From the NCBI RefSeq assembly GCF_009758125.1, contig NZ_WRXO01000003.1, positions 310,001-374,000 of the forward strand: DNA of 64,000 nucleotides, given 5' to 3'. The DNA is from Chitinophaga oryziterrae. GTDB taxonomy: Bacteria > Bacteroidota > Bacteroidia > Chitinophagales > Chitinophagaceae. Positions 9,568 to 19,088 of the stretch are shown here, piece after piece (the first letter of the stretch is position 1; each line of letters opens with the position of its first letter). A model generated the notes under the pieces. That model was not told where the DNA came from and searched no databases. It was given only the letters and a program-made list of their open reading frames with translations. Made by a program: the position numbers and the translations under genes.

Positions 9568-11238
9568 TTAGTATCCTGCGGCGCTGTCATCGCCTCTTTT
9601 ATCACCTACGGCTTCCAGTTGTCCTTTCTCATTTACTTTGATCACTTCTGTACGGCCAATATACCCCATGGTCTTTATTTTATACCCCATATTTTTCAGT
9701 TGCAGCGTGAGTGTATCCGGGAAATCCGGTTCTACCGCTACTTCATCCGGCAGCCACTGGTGGTGGAATTTAGGCGCATTCACTACCTGATCTGCAGGCA
9801 GGTTGAATTCCAGTACGTTCATCAGCGTCTGAAAAACAGAGGTGATGATGGTAGAGCCGCCCGGAGTACCTGCAACAAGGTAAGGCTGACTGTTTTTCAA
9901 TACAATGGAGGGTGTCATGGAACTCAGCATCCGTTTGCCCGGAGCGATGGCATTTGCTTCTGCTCCTACCAGTCCGTACATATTAGGTATGCCGGGTTTA
10001 ACGCTGAAGTCATCCATTTCATTGTTGAGGAAAAAGCCAGCGCCACCAACTACCACTTTACTGCCGTAGCCGCCGTTTAAGGTAGTGGTAACGGATACGG
10101 CGTTGCCATCAGCATCCATCACGGAAAGATGGGTGGTCTCCATACTTTCAGCAACAACGCCAGCTTTGGTTTGTTCGCTGGAACCTGCTTTTGTTGGATC
10201 ATAATCTTTCATCCGTTCTGCGAGGTAGGCTTTTGAGGTGAGTTGTTTCACAGGCACTTTTACAAAGTCGGGATCTCCGAGGAATGCTGCCCTGTCTGCA
10301 TAAGCGCGGCGTTCTGCTTCGATCATCAGTTGTACGGATTGTAATGAATGAAAGCCCCAGGCAGCCAGCGGATATTTCTCCACCATTCCCATCAACTGTT
10401 GTAAAGCCACGCCACCACTGGAAGGCAGGGGCATGGTCACCACCTCGTATCCTTTGTAATTAAATACTACGGCCGTTCTTTCTTTTGCTTTATATGCTTT
10501 CAGGTCTGCTGTAGTGATGAGGCCATGACCACGTTGCATTTCTGCTACTATCAGTTTAGCCGTTTCTCCTTCGTAGAATCCTGCACGTCCTTTATCGCGT
10601 ATTCTTTTCAGGGTATTGGCGAGGTCCTTCTGTATAAGTGTATCTCCTTCTTTCCATGTTTTTATAAAAACGCAGGATTTTGTATTTAACTGTTTAAATT
10701 GCTCCTGATGTGCGTTCAGATTTTTTGCTTCTGCCGCAGTGATCACAAAGCCTTTTTCTGCCAGTGTAATAGCAGGAGCTATCAGCGTAGCGATGGGCAG
10801 GCGGGCATATGGCAATGATGCGTAGATGCCTGCAATAGTACCAGGGACACCGGGCGCCAGGTGTCCATCCTGACTTAATTTTGTGTCGGCGTTGCCGCTC
10901 TTATCAAGGTACATATCCCGGGAAGCCTTTGCCGGAGCTGCTTCCCGATAGTCTATAGCGATGTTTTTCCCGTTCTTAAGATGGCCTACGAGGAATCCCC
11001 CACCACCCAGGTTACCTGCACCGGGGTATACGACGGCGAGCGCTAACTGGGTGGCAATGGCCGCATCCACTGCATTACCGTGCTGTTGTAACATTTGTAA
11101 CCCCGCCTCACTGGCCAGCGGATGAGCGGATACTACTGCACCATGTGTTACAGTGACATTTTTCCTGACCGTATAGTGATATGCGTTTTGTTGGGCATAA
11201 CCTGTGGTAGTGAGTAAAAGCAAAATTATTATACGCAT
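9568..11238 (-). CDS. ggt: gamma-glutamyltransferase, periplasmic
   Basis: 556 residues with a Sec signal peptide (MRIIILLLLTTTGYAQQ). It is an Ntn-hydrolase that autocleaves into two subunits; the catalytic nucleophile is the first Thr of TTHLSVMDADGNAVS (Thr368 by my count). Other family motifs are GNAVDAAIATQLALAVVYP and GGGGFLVGH in the large subunit, and PSSGGVALQQ plus MTPSIVLK around the glycine-rich and substrate sites. It cleaves the gamma-glutamyl bond of glutathione and similar peptides. The length matches the family. It is the first gene of a four-gene minus-strand unit and is divergent from the TonB receptor. Confidence 0.95.
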   Translation of the reverse strand: MRIIILLLLTTTGYAQQNAYHYTVRKNVTVTHGAVVSAHPLASEAGLQMLQQHGNAVDAAIATQLALAVVYPGAGNLGGGGFLVGHLKNGKNIAIDYREAAPAKASRDMYLDKSGNADTKLSQDGHLAPGVPGTIAGIYASLPYARLPIATLIAPAITLAEKGFVITAAEAKNLNAHQEQFKQLNTKSCVFIKTWKEGDTLIQKDLANTLKRIRDKGRAGFYEGETAKLIVAEMQRGHGLITTADLKAYKAKERTAVVFNYKGYEVVTMPLPSSGGVALQQLMGMVEKYPLAAWGFHSLQSVQLMIEAERRAYADRAAFLGDPDFVKVPVKQLTSKAYLAERMKDYDPTKAGSSEQTKAGVVAESMETTHLSVMDADGNAVSVTTTLNGGYGSKVVVGGAGFFLNNEMDDFSVKPGIPNMYGLVGAEANAIAPGKRMLSSMTPSIVLKNSQPYLVAGTPGGSTIITSVFQTLMNVLEFNLPADQVVNAPKFHHQWLPDEVAVEPDFPDTLTLQLKNMGYKIKTMGYIGRTEVIKVNEKGQLEAVGDKRGDDSAAGY

Positions 11239-11332
11239 AGTATATTATTGTAAAATCAGTAATTTAGTAAGCAACCATCAGAAAACCCGTCGCCACATCT
11301 AAATCAATTATATAACCCAAATCTAACACTTT

Positions 11333-14080
11333 ATGTTACGCCCATTTAACCATTTGCTATTTTTTGTTTTATTATTTATTGTCGTCGTGCAGGGGTATGG
11401 TCAGACCATTACCGGTACTGTCACTGATGGTAAATCTGCGCTGGCCGGTGCTACCGTACAGGTAGAGCATACCAATAAAGGCGGTTATACCAATGCACAG
11501 GGTAAATTCACCCTCGAAGTAATACCGGGAACATATACGGTACTTATCAGTTATGTAGGGTTCGTCCCACAACGAAAACCGGTGACGGTCACTGCCGGAC
11601 AAACGGCCACTATAGATGTAACCCTGGTGGCCAGTACTACTATGAATGAACTGGTGGTATTGGGTTCCCGCAACCTGCCACGGACCCAAACGGAAACGCC
11701 TGTACCCGTAGATGTCATTGATATCAAACGCATTACTTCTGATGCACCGCAGGTATCTGTCAATCAGATCTTAAATTACGTGGCCCCTTCTTTCAGTTCA
11801 GGTACACAGACCGTTGCCGACGGTACAGACCACGTAGATCCTGCATCCTTACGCGGACTAGGCCCAGATCAGGTGCTGGTACTGGTAAATGGTAAACGCC
11901 GTTACAATACCGCGCTGGTAAATGTAAACGGAAGTTTTGGCCGTGGCGCCGTAGGTACTGATATGAATGCCATTCCTACAGCCGCTATCGACCGCATTGA
12001 AATACTGCGTGATGGGGCAGCTGCGCAATATGGTTCAGATGCCATTGCAGGCGTGATCAACATTATTCTTAAAAGCAATGTGAATCGTTTAAACGTAAAC
12101 GTTACCACTGGCGCGAATGTCACTTCGCAGGCGGATAATAATATGGATGGTCAGACGGTGCAGACGGGTGTTAACTATGGTGTACCTGTAGGTACTCATG
12201 GCGGTTATATCAACTTTGGCGGGTCTTATGATTTCCGTAATTATACGAACCGTTCCGGGCCATGGGTTGGCGCTATTTACAGGACTTATCCCGGTGCAGT
12301 AGATAAAACGGATTCTTTTTTAGTGGCGAATAAAATCACCCGTAATGATATCCGTATGAGAGCGGGGCAATCGAAAATACGCAGTTCGCAATTGTTCATG
12401 AATGCCAGTTTCCCATTAGAGAATAATGCGGAGGTGTATATTTTTGGTGGCATTGGTTACCGGAATGGAGAAGCCGGAGGGGTGTACCGTTTACCCAGTG
12501 ACAGCCGGAATATCCTGGACATTTATCCTATAGGTTTTTTACCGGAGATCCATAGTGATATTTACGACCGTTCTTTAGCTGCCGGTATACGGGGAAATGT
12601 GGGCGAATGGAAAGTCGATTTCAGTAATACTTATGGCCGGAATGAATTTGATTTCAACGTCGCGAATTCACTGAATGCATCTATGGGGAAAGCATCGCCT
12701 ACCAGTTTCCGCTGTGGAGGTTTGATATTCATGCAGAATACGACCAACCTGGATTTCTCCCGTCGCCTGGGAGTGTTTGATGTGGCGTTTGGTGCGGAGC
12801 ATCGTTTTGAGCAATATCAGATCGTAGCTGGTGCGGAGAACTCTTATACGGATTATGGCCGGGCCACTAAAATCGGTACAGATGCTAATGGCAATCCTAT
12901 CCTGATACCGGACCCTAAAGGTTCGGTTAACACGGTGTTCGGGCCTGATGGAACTGCCCGTGCAGGTGGTGCGCAGGTATTCCCCGGTTTTCGTCCGGAG
13001 AATGCGATTACGGCTACGCGCAGTGCTATTGCCGGCTATGTGGACGTAGAGGCTAATTTTACGAAGGAGTTTTTGTTGGGAGGAGCGTTGCGTTTTGAGA
13101 ACTATAATGATTTTGGCAGTACTTTAAATGGTAAGATCACCAGCCGTTATAAGTTGAGTGAGGGAACCGCTTTGCGTGCCTCTGCAAGTACTGGTTTCAG
13201 GGCGCCGTCTTTGCATCAGCGGTTCTATTCTTCTACTTCTACTCTGTTCGTAGACGGTGTACCCTATGAAGTAGGTACTTTTACAAATGACAGCCGTCCT
13301 GCGCAGTTGTTAGGTATCCCGGCTTTGAAGCCGGAGAAATCCAAAAGTGTGAGCGCTGGTTTCACCAGTACTTTTGGCAAATTCAGTCTTACTGTGGATG
13401 GGTATTTTACGCGTATTAATGACCGTATAGTATATACTGATCAGTTCTCAGGTAGTAATGCGGATACAGCTTCTGCAGTGGATAAGGAGATTTATCAGTT
13501 GTTGTCTTTAGCCAATGCGAACAGGGCTGCATTTTTTGCCAATGCTATTAATTCTGAGACTAAAGGTATAGATGTCGTGTTTACGTATGGTACACGTTTA
13601 GGTGCAGGTTCTTTGCGGGCAGACCTTTCCGGTACTTATGGCTATACGCAGCAGGTAGGCGGGGTAATGGCATCTGAGAAGCTGAAGGGTAAGGAGAATA
13701 TCTATTTTAGCCGGGCCAGCAGGATTTACCTGGAGAGAACGGTTCCCCGTGAGAAGATCAATGTAACCCTTTCTTATACTCTCCGTCGCTTTAATGTGTT
13801 TTTGCGCAGTGTACATTTTGGAAGTGTAGAAGAGGCGACCAACGATCCGAATTTCTATCAGACGTACTCCGCTAAGGTGGTAACGGATGCCGCGGTAGGG
13901 TACAAGCTCACTAAGGCGTTTAAAGTCAGTGTAGGGGCTAATAATGTCTTTGACGTGTATCCTGATCTGGTGGCTAACCCTAATAATACCACCAATAACC
14001 AGTTCCGGTATAGCAGAAGAGCTACGCAGTTCGGTTATAACGGCCGGTTTTTGTTTGCGAGGCTGGAGCTGAGTTTGTAA
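11333..14080 (+). CDS. TonB-dependent receptor
   Basis: 915 residues. Order: signal peptide (1-23, ending VQGYGQ), carboxypeptidase-regulatory-like beta-sandwich (about 25-105, [15 protein letters not shown]), TonB plug (about 115-245, [19 protein letters not shown] and [23 protein letters not shown]), then a 22-strand-type barrel to the C-terminus ([10 protein letters not shown] is the usual barrel landmark). It lies in the outer membrane and imports a substrate using TonB-ExbBD energy. No SusD partner is adjacent, so it is not an obvious glycan receptor; it may import a siderophore, vitamin or peptide. It is divergent from ggt across a 94-bp gap and followed by a strong terminator. Confidence 0.93.
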   Translation: MLRPFNHLLFFVLLFIVVVQGYGQTITGTVTDGKSALAGATVQVEHTNKGGYTNAQGKFTLEVIPGTYTVLISYVGFVPQRKPVTVTAGQTATIDVTLVASTTMNELVVLGSRNLPRTQTETPVPVDVIDIKRITSDAPQVSVNQILNYVAPSFSSGTQTVADGTDHVDPASLRGLGPDQVLVLVNGKRRYNTALVNVNGSFGRGAVGTDMNAIPTAAIDRIEILRDGAAAQYGSDAIAGVINIILKSNVNRLNVNVTTGANVTSQADNNMDGQTVQTGVNYGVPVGTHGGYINFGGSYDFRNYTNRSGPWVGAIYRTYPGAVDKTDSFLVANKITRNDIRMRAGQSKIRSSQLFMNASFPLENNAEVYIFGGIGYRNGEAGGVYRLPSDSRNILDIYPIGFLPEIHSDIYDRSLAAGIRGNVGEWKVDFSNTYGRNEFDFNVANSLNASMGKASPTSFRCGGLIFMQNTTNLDFSRRLGVFDVAFGAEHRFEQYQIVAGAENSYTDYGRATKIGTDANGNPILIPDPKGSVNTVFGPDGTARAGGAQVFPGFRPENAITATRSAIAGYVDVEANFTKEFLLGGALRFENYNDFGSTLNGKITSRYKLSEGTALRASASTGFRAPSLHQRFYSSTSTLFVDGVPYEVGTFTNDSRPAQLLGIPALKPEKSKSVSAGFTSTFGKFSLTVDGYFTRINDRIVYTDQFSGSNADTASAVDKEIYQLLSLANANRAAFFANAINSETKGIDVVFTYGTRLGAGSLRADLSGTYGYTQQVGGVMASEKLKGKENIYFSRASRIYLERTVPREKINVTLSYTLRRFNVFLRSVHFGSVEEATNDPNFYQTYSAKVVTDAAVGYKLTKAFKVSVGANNVFDVYPDLVANPNNTTNNQFRYSRRATQFGYNGRFLFARLELSL

Positions 14081-14097
14081 AGCATTCTTTTATTTGA

Positions 14098-14130
14098 GCC
14101 GCATAGGTTTTAAGCCTATGCGGCTTTTTT
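14098..14130 (+). terminator. intrinsic terminator of the TonB receptor gene
   Basis: GCCGCATAGG (14098-14107) and CCTATGCGGC (14115-14124) form a 10-bp perfect stem with a 7-nt loop, followed by six T residues. It starts 18 bp after the receptor stop codon. Confidence 0.92.
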
Positions 14131-14254
14131 ATTTGGGGGACTGCCTTAAAGCCCGGTACTATTCAATCAGCTCCGTGTTTGTAATAAACATCGAAAACAA
14201 CACAGTAAGCGCTTAAACGCTTCTTTAAACTTCCTATAATTCTTACCAGACTTC

Positions 14255-14348
14255 TATATAAGAGGTATATAAGCCCTATCTATATAAGTACGGCTTATAT
14301 ACCTGTTATATAGGGGTTATATAGGGCTTATATACGGGTTATATATGC
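14255..14348. repeat. iteron-like array of TTATATAnGGG repeats with inverted copies
   Basis: Four units run tandem with an exact 11-bp period: TTATATAGGGG (14306), TTATATAGGGC (14317), TTATATACGGG (14328) and TTATATATGC (14339). Upstream, three units in the opposite orientation (TATATAAG at 14255, 14266 and 14281) create overlapping inverted repeats: 14263-14275 with 14292-14304 (13 bp), and 14265-14279 with 14321-14335 (15 bp, perfect). The array lies in a 500-bp non-coding stretch ahead of the truncated KilA-N gene. An 11-bp period places sites on one helix face, as for operators or iterons. The remainder of 14131-14583 shows nothing else assignable. Confidence 0.7.
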
Positions 14349-14771
14349 TAAATGGCAGAGTATCAGTTGCTTATCAGTAGTAATTAATATTTTGATGCTT
14401 TTTTACCACTGATTAGTAATGTATTAAAATATAAGGAGAATTATCATATAAAGAGATGGCGGAAAATCCGGTGTCATCTCTACCGAAAATACTTAGGGGA
14501 GTCTCTCATTAAAGCTATTGTAATCAGTTATAATATTTCTGTTTATTCTTATCTTTAATTATTGTTTAGTTAATCTCAAAATAATGGTTAAGAAAAGAGA
14601 AATTAATGTACAGGATAATGTAATATCCGTCATCACTCACAACAACGAAGACTACATTTCGCTTACCGATATGGTAAGAGCAAAAGAAGGAGATTTCTTT
14701 ATTGAGCATTGGTTAAGAAACAGGAATACTGTTGAATTCCTGGGCATTTGGGAAAGTATCAATAATCCCGG

Positions 14772-14803
14772 TTTTAATTCCCTCGAATTCGAGGGAATTA
14801 AAA
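14772..14803. repeat. 32-bp perfect palindrome inside the KilA-N ORF
   Basis: The 16 bases at 14772-14787 (TTTTAATTCCCTCGAA) are the exact reverse complement of 14788-14803, with no spacer. The palindrome lies in coding sequence (NSLEFEGIKN) yet is perfect over 32 bp. Confidence 0.85.
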
Positions 14804-14858
14804 ATTTGGCTGGTCTTAACTCATTTAGTATTAGTGTGAAAGAGTTAGTTAAAAAGAC

Positions 14859-14880
14859 ATTCCATCGAATTCGACGGAAT
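14859..14880. repeat. 22-bp near-palindrome at the KilA-N break point
   Basis: 14859-14880 is a palindrome with one mismatched pair, centred on the same TCGAATTCGA core as the 32-bp palindrome 80 bp upstream. Recognisable KilA-N homology stops here, which suggests that the inverted repeat marks a recombination or insertion junction. Confidence 0.65.
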
Positions 14881-14992
14881 TAGAATTATTAAAACCAACA
14901 AACGTGTTACTTGTGTTAACGATATTTTATATATGTTTGTGAGAGGGGGCAATTTTTACGCAGCCGGAATGCGTTTTACCTTAACATAACCT

Positions 14993-15382
14993 ATGAATAC
15001 AGCAATAAAATGCATGTGCAGTTTAATGCTGTTTGTTGTAACAACCAGCTGTAACAACCAGAATATTAACGAATTTACCCTGCGGCAGATCATGCGGGAA
15101 GAAGATGGAACCGTATGCAAACGGGTATATAGCATTCCCGGTGTACCAGGACAGGAACTCGTAGAAGTTTATTTCAGAGACGGGAGATTAAAAGAACAGT
15201 ATTATCGTAAAAATGGTAAGCTGAATGGCTGCCGGATGATTTATTATGCGAATGGTCAGTTGTCTGAAACGGGTAACTGGCGTGATGATCAGCGGACCGG
15301 CGTATTTATGTATTACCGTATTGATGGCGTATTGGATTGTACGCAGAATTTTAGTTTGTTGGGGGATAGTATGAAGGAATAA
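14993..15382 (+). CDS. lipoprotein with MORN/YwqK-like repeats
   Basis: 129 residues: a lipoprotein signal with lipobox VTTSC (Cys20), then repeats of the DGRLKEQYYRKNGKLNG and YYANGQLSETGNW type. This is the toxin-antitoxin YwqK/MORN-like repeat, in which short beta-hairpins carry a GxLxxxxxYxxGxLxG pattern. Function is not established; in Bacteroidota such proteins are surface- or periplasm-anchored. It is followed 25 bp later by another small exported protein. It is shorter than typical multi-repeat members, with two to three repeats. Confidence 0.75.
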   Translation: MNTAIKCMCSLMLFVVTTSCNNQNINEFTLRQIMREEDGTVCKRVYSIPGVPGQELVEVYFRDGRLKEQYYRKNGKLNGCRMIYYANGQLSETGNWRDDQRTGVFMYYRIDGVLDCTQNFSLLGDSMKE

Positions 15383-15407
15383 TATTTATTTACCCATAAC
15401 CCTTACC

Positions 15408-15908
15408 ATGAAGACCACGATCTTATTTTTCATGTTGCTGCTTAATTTGTCGGTCCTTAATGGACAAACTATATGCGCAATAGCAAAAGAGCCCAAAACC
15501 TATTACACGGTCCTGAAATCTACCAGCTTAATCTCAGATGATAATTGCAGTTTTAAAGTACTGGATTCATTAAGGGACTATGTTATCAGGGATAACGATA
15601 CCACCGCATTATTGATCCTGAATAAGATGGCAGCTAAATTTGTAGGTACTGCCGCAGAAGCCCTGGATAATATTGCCGCTGCAATTTTTCATCAGAACCT
15701 GCCTTTTCTCCTGTGGTTCTGTGATGCTAATAAAAACAGTTCTATTGAAAGGACAGTGATCCTGGGTCTTAGTATAGAGGTATATGTTGATAAAGAGAAA
15801 GCAAAAGAACGGATCAATAAAGAGGCGGCTGCCGGTAAAACAACATTAACACTTACCCCATCCCAGATAAAAATACTCAACCGCATAATAAATAGCATAG
15901 ATGGCTAA
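15408..15908 (+). CDS. hypothetical exported protein
   Basis: 166 residues with a signal peptide (MKTTILFFMLLLNLSVLNGQ) and predicted periplasmic location. The mature part is mixed alpha/beta with an Ala-rich helix (FVGTAAEALDNIAAAIFHQ) and a C-terminal helix (TPSQIKILNRIINSIDG). I recognise no family. It is co-directional with the preceding lipoprotein (25 bp gap) and the following M14 peptidase (30 bp gap), so the three may be co-transcribed. Confidence 0.7.
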   Translation: MKTTILFFMLLLNLSVLNGQTICAIAKEPKTYYTVLKSTSLISDDNCSFKVLDSLRDYVIRDNDTTALLILNKMAAKFVGTAAEALDNIAAAIFHQNLPFLLWFCDANKNSSIERTVILGLSIEVYVDKEKAKERINKEAAAGKTTLTLTPSQIKILNRIINSIDG

Positions 15909-15938
15909 AATATCTATCTTAGTAGCATAAATTGCTGG

Positions 15939-18437
15939 ATGTATATGCGCAAAGTATTGTTGTTGGCTGTATGGATGATCTTCATGTTCTCAGGTTTCGC
16001 CCAATCGCTGCAAACACCTGAACAATTCCTCGGTTACCCTTTAGGCAGCCAGTTCACGCCTCATTATAAAGTACTGGAATATTTCAAGGCAGTAGCCGCC
16101 GTTACGCCTAACATGGAGCTTGCACAATATGGAACTACCTACGAAGGCCGTCCGCTGATGCTGGCTACGATCACCTCTCCGGAGAACTTCGGCAAACTGG
16201 AACAGATCAGACAACATAACCTGGAACTGGCAGGAGGAAGCGGAAAGACGACCAGCGGAGACCCTGTTATCGTATGGCTTAGTTACAACGTTCACGGGAA
16301 TGAAGCTGTATCCTCAGAAGCCGCTATGCTTACCCTGTACAAACTGGCGCAGAAAGATCAGCAATGGCTGAAAAATACGGTGGTCATTATAGATCCCTGT
16401 CTCAATCCGGATGGCAGAGAACGTTACGTGAACTTCTACAACCAGGTACATACGAAAATGATCGACCCGGAATTGTCCGGAAGAGAACATCATGAACCAT
16501 GGCCGGGTGGACGTGCCAATCACTATTACTTCGACCTTAACCGCGACTGGGCCTGGCAAACACAAACAGAATCCCGTCAGAGGATATTACAATACAACCG
16601 CTGGATGCCACAGGTGCATGTGGATTTTCATGAACAATCCATCAACGCTCCCTATTACTTTGCCCCGGCAGCAGAACCTTTACATGAGGTGATCAAGCCA
16701 TGGCAAAGGGATATGCAGATCCTTATCGGTAAAAACAACGCTAAATACTTCGATAACGAAGGCTGGTTATACTTCACAAAAGAAGTATTTGATATGTTCT
16801 ACCCCAGTTACGGAGATACCTATCCCACCTACAACGGGGCTATCGGTATGACTTACGAGCAAGGTGGCGGCGGACACGCCGGTATCGCTGCCCTGAAAGA
16901 AGACGGAGATACATTGACGTTATCCCAGCGTATCTCTCATCATTTTACTACCGGGTTATCTACTATCGAAATATCTTCTCAGCAGGCCAACGAATTACTG
17001 TCTGATTTCACGCGCTACTTTTACGATGCTGTACATACTCCCGAAGGACCTTTCAATGCTTATGTAATAAAGGCCGCAGGGAACACCGAAAAGCTGGCCA
17101 GTTTAGCCACCCTGTTAAACAATAACAATATCCGTTTCGGCTACGGTGCTGCTGTAAATAAAGCGACCGGCTTCAATTATTTTAATGGCAAAACAGAAGG
17201 GTTTACAATAGAGAAGGAAGACCTAGTGATCAGTGCTGCACAACCCCGCTCTAATCTGTTACGTGTATTATTTGAACCGGATTCCCATCTGAACGATTCC
17301 GTTACGTACGATATCACCGCCTGGGCTTTACCATATGCCTATGGCCTGCCCAGTTATGCATTAAAGCAATCATTAGAGCCCGCAAAAGACAGCTTCCCTG
17401 CTACTAATAATACTTATCTGGCAGCCGCTAAACCATACGCTTACCTGGCCTGCTGGAACAGTATCAAAGATGTGAAATTCCTGGCAGCTCTGCTGCAAAA
17501 GAAGATCATGGTACGTTATGCCGAAGAGCCGTTTACGGCAGGAGGGAAGGCTTTCTCCGCAGGAACGCTTATCATTACACGATCAGGTAACGGGGCTCAT
17601 TTTGATGAAGATGTAACTGCACTGGCGAACAAGTTTAAAACAGGGCTGGATATAGTAGGTACCGGCTTTGTAGAAAAAGGGATGGACTTTGGCTCTGATA
17701 AAGTACACTATATTAAACCGGTACGTGTAGCCGTTGTAATGGGGGATGGTATTTCTTCCCTGGCCGCCGGTGAAGTATGGCATTTCTTTGAACAACAGAT
17801 CGGTTACCCCATCACTGTGATAGATCAGCAAAACCTGGATGAAGTAAACTGGAAAAAGATGGATGTCCTGATTTTACCGGATGGTAACTATAAATATCTT
17901 GCTGAAAAAGAAACTGCGGCCCGGTTGAAAGACTGGATCTCCTCCGGTGGAAAGTTAATCGCTATGCAGGATGCACTCAGCCAGATCGCTACTTTGGACT
18001 GGGGCATTAAACTGAAAAAACATGATGAAGATATCTTAGAGAAGAAAGATGAATATGGCCTGCTGAAACCATATGCCAACAGGGAAAGAGAAAGTGTAAA
18101 ACAGATGATCCCCGGAGCCATCTATAAAGTACAACTGGATAATACGCATCCCTTAGCCTTTGGTTTCCCGGAAACCTATTATACCCTTAAACAGGATAGC
18201 AAAATATATGAATTCCTGGAAGATGGCGGCTGGAATGTAGGCATACTGAAAAAGAACAATTACCTCAGCGGATTTGTAGGCACAGAAACACGTAAGAAGC
18301 TGAAAGATGGCCTGCTTTTCGGTGTAAAGGAAATCGGCGAAGGTAAAATAGTGATGATAGCAGATGACGTATTGTTCCGCAGTTTCTGGGAAAACGGTAA
18401 GCTGCTGTTCGGTAATGCTGTTTTTATGGTGTACTAA
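15939..18437 (+). CDS. M14-family zinc carboxypeptidase, secreted
   Basis: 832 residues with a signal peptide (ends SGFAQS). The M14 zinc site is visible: His119-x-x-Glu122 in YNVHGNEAVSSEA, and the third ligand His231 in VHVDFHEQS. NPDGRERY supplies the substrate-binding Asn/Arg region. The catalytic domain spans about residues 35-370. A long C-terminal extension (about 380-830) ends in a class-I glutamine-amidotransferase-like fold region (VAVVMGDGISSLAAGEVWHFFEQQ), as seen in large Bacteroidota M14 proteins. It probably degrades peptides in the periplasm or outside the cell. A second ATG lies two codons in (15945). Its stop overlaps the convergent gene by 4 bp. Confidence 0.9.
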   Translation: MYMRKVLLLAVWMIFMFSGFAQSLQTPEQFLGYPLGSQFTPHYKVLEYFKAVAAVTPNMELAQYGTTYEGRPLMLATITSPENFGKLEQIRQHNLELAGGSGKTTSGDPVIVWLSYNVHGNEAVSSEAAMLTLYKLAQKDQQWLKNTVVIIDPCLNPDGRERYVNFYNQVHTKMIDPELSGREHHEPWPGGRANHYYFDLNRDWAWQTQTESRQRILQYNRWMPQVHVDFHEQSINAPYYFAPAAEPLHEVIKPWQRDMQILIGKNNAKYFDNEGWLYFTKEVFDMFYPSYGDTYPTYNGAIGMTYEQGGGGHAGIAALKEDGDTLTLSQRISHHFTTGLSTIEISSQQANELLSDFTRYFYDAVHTPEGPFNAYVIKAAGNTEKLASLATLLNNNNIRFGYGAAVNKATGFNYFNGKTEGFTIEKEDLVISAAQPRSNLLRVLFEPDSHLNDSVTYDITAWALPYAYGLPSYALKQSLEPAKDSFPATNNTYLAAAKPYAYLACWNSIKDVKFLAALLQKKIMVRYAEEPFTAGGKAFSAGTLIITRSGNGAHFDEDVTALANKFKTGLDIVGTGFVEKGMDFGSDKVHYIKPVRVAVVMGDGISSLAAGEVWHFFEQQIGYPITVIDQQNLDEVNWKKMDVLILPDGNYKYLAEKETAARLKDWISSGGKLIAMQDALSQIATLDWGIKLKKHDEDILEKKDEYGLLKPYANRERESVKQMIPGAIYKVQLDNTHPLAFGFPETYYTLKQDSKIYEFLEDGGWNVGILKKNNYLSGFVGTETRKKLKDGLLFGVKEIGEGKIVMIADDVLFRSFWENGKLLFGNAVFMVY

Positions 18438-19021
18438 AACCTTTTTATATTACATCCGATAGTCGCTGTGGTATTTACCTTCAGCGGCTTATTGGCCAGC
18501 ATATCGTTAATTGCGTTATTCAGGTGACGGCTTTTTACTGCGTCCGCATTGCCCGGATTATCGTCTATCGCACCTTTGTATACCAGTTTAGCATTCTGGT
18601 TAAAAAGATAACATTCAGGCGTATGCGTAGCTTCAAAAGCATCCGCCAGCTCTCCCTTATTATCAGCTACATAATACCAGGTATATTGCTGCTCTGCAGC
18701 ATATGCTTTCATCGCCTCAAACTGTTCCCTGCCACTGTTGGCATTCACCAGCACCACGCCAATATTATTATTCAGTGCATAACGGCAGATTTCCTGTGTT
18801 CTTGCCTTATTCCGCTCTATATAAGGGCAGGCATTGCCGGAGAACATTACCAGTATCCCATTGCTTTTTTTAGCCTGATTAAGTGTGATATCCTTACCGG
18901 AAACATCATGAAGAAGCAGGTCTGCTTTGGGAAGAGGAGCGCCTATTTCAAGTGGCAACCCGGGCACACTGGCGTAGGTAAGCCACGAACAAATGAACAG
19001 TTGAGAGCAAATTTTTAACAT
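18434..19021 (-). CDS. thioredoxin-fold (AhpC/TSA redoxin) protein, single-Cys active site
   Basis: 195 residues with a probable signal segment (KICSQLFICSWLTYA) and a redoxin fold: IGAPLPKADLLLHDVSGK, then ILVMFSGNACPYIERNKAR, and a C-terminal TPECYLFNQNAKLVYKGAID (cis-Pro strand). Related Bacteroidota proteins usually have CxxCP; here the first position reads SGNACPY, so only the second Cys remains. It may act as a 1-Cys peroxiredoxin-like or scaffold protein; the role is unproven. It overlaps the convergent M14 gene by 4 bp. Confidence 0.8.
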   Translation of the reverse strand: MLKICSQLFICSWLTYASVPGLPLEIGAPLPKADLLLHDVSGKDITLNQAKKSNGILVMFSGNACPYIERNKARTQEICRYALNNNIGVVLVNANSGREQFEAMKAYAAEQQYTWYYVADNKGELADAFEATHTPECYLFNQNAKLVYKGAIDDNPGNADAVKSRHLNNAINDMLANKPLKVNTTATIGCNIKRF

Positions 19022-19088
19022 AAACTCAAGATATAGGTACTAAAGGGCCACAACACTACACGAAATACCTTTCAAAGATACGGATTTT

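Larger units (their letters stand above)
14584..14883 (+). pseudogene. KilA-N domain protein, truncated
   Basis: 99 codons encoding the N-terminal two-thirds of a KilA-N DNA-binding domain: DYISLTDMVRAKEGDFFIEHW, LRNRNTVEFLGIWESINNP, then LAGLNSFSISVKELVKKT. KilA-N proteins are phage or mobile-element encoded DNA-binding proteins, usually well over 200 residues. Here the expected continuation after ELVKKT (normally ..TGAIGL.. and the second half of the domain) is replaced by FHRIRRN and a stop. Homology ends inside a near-palindrome at 14859-14880. A repeat array precedes it, so it may be the remains of a small mobile element or an early-regulation cassette. Confidence 0.7.
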
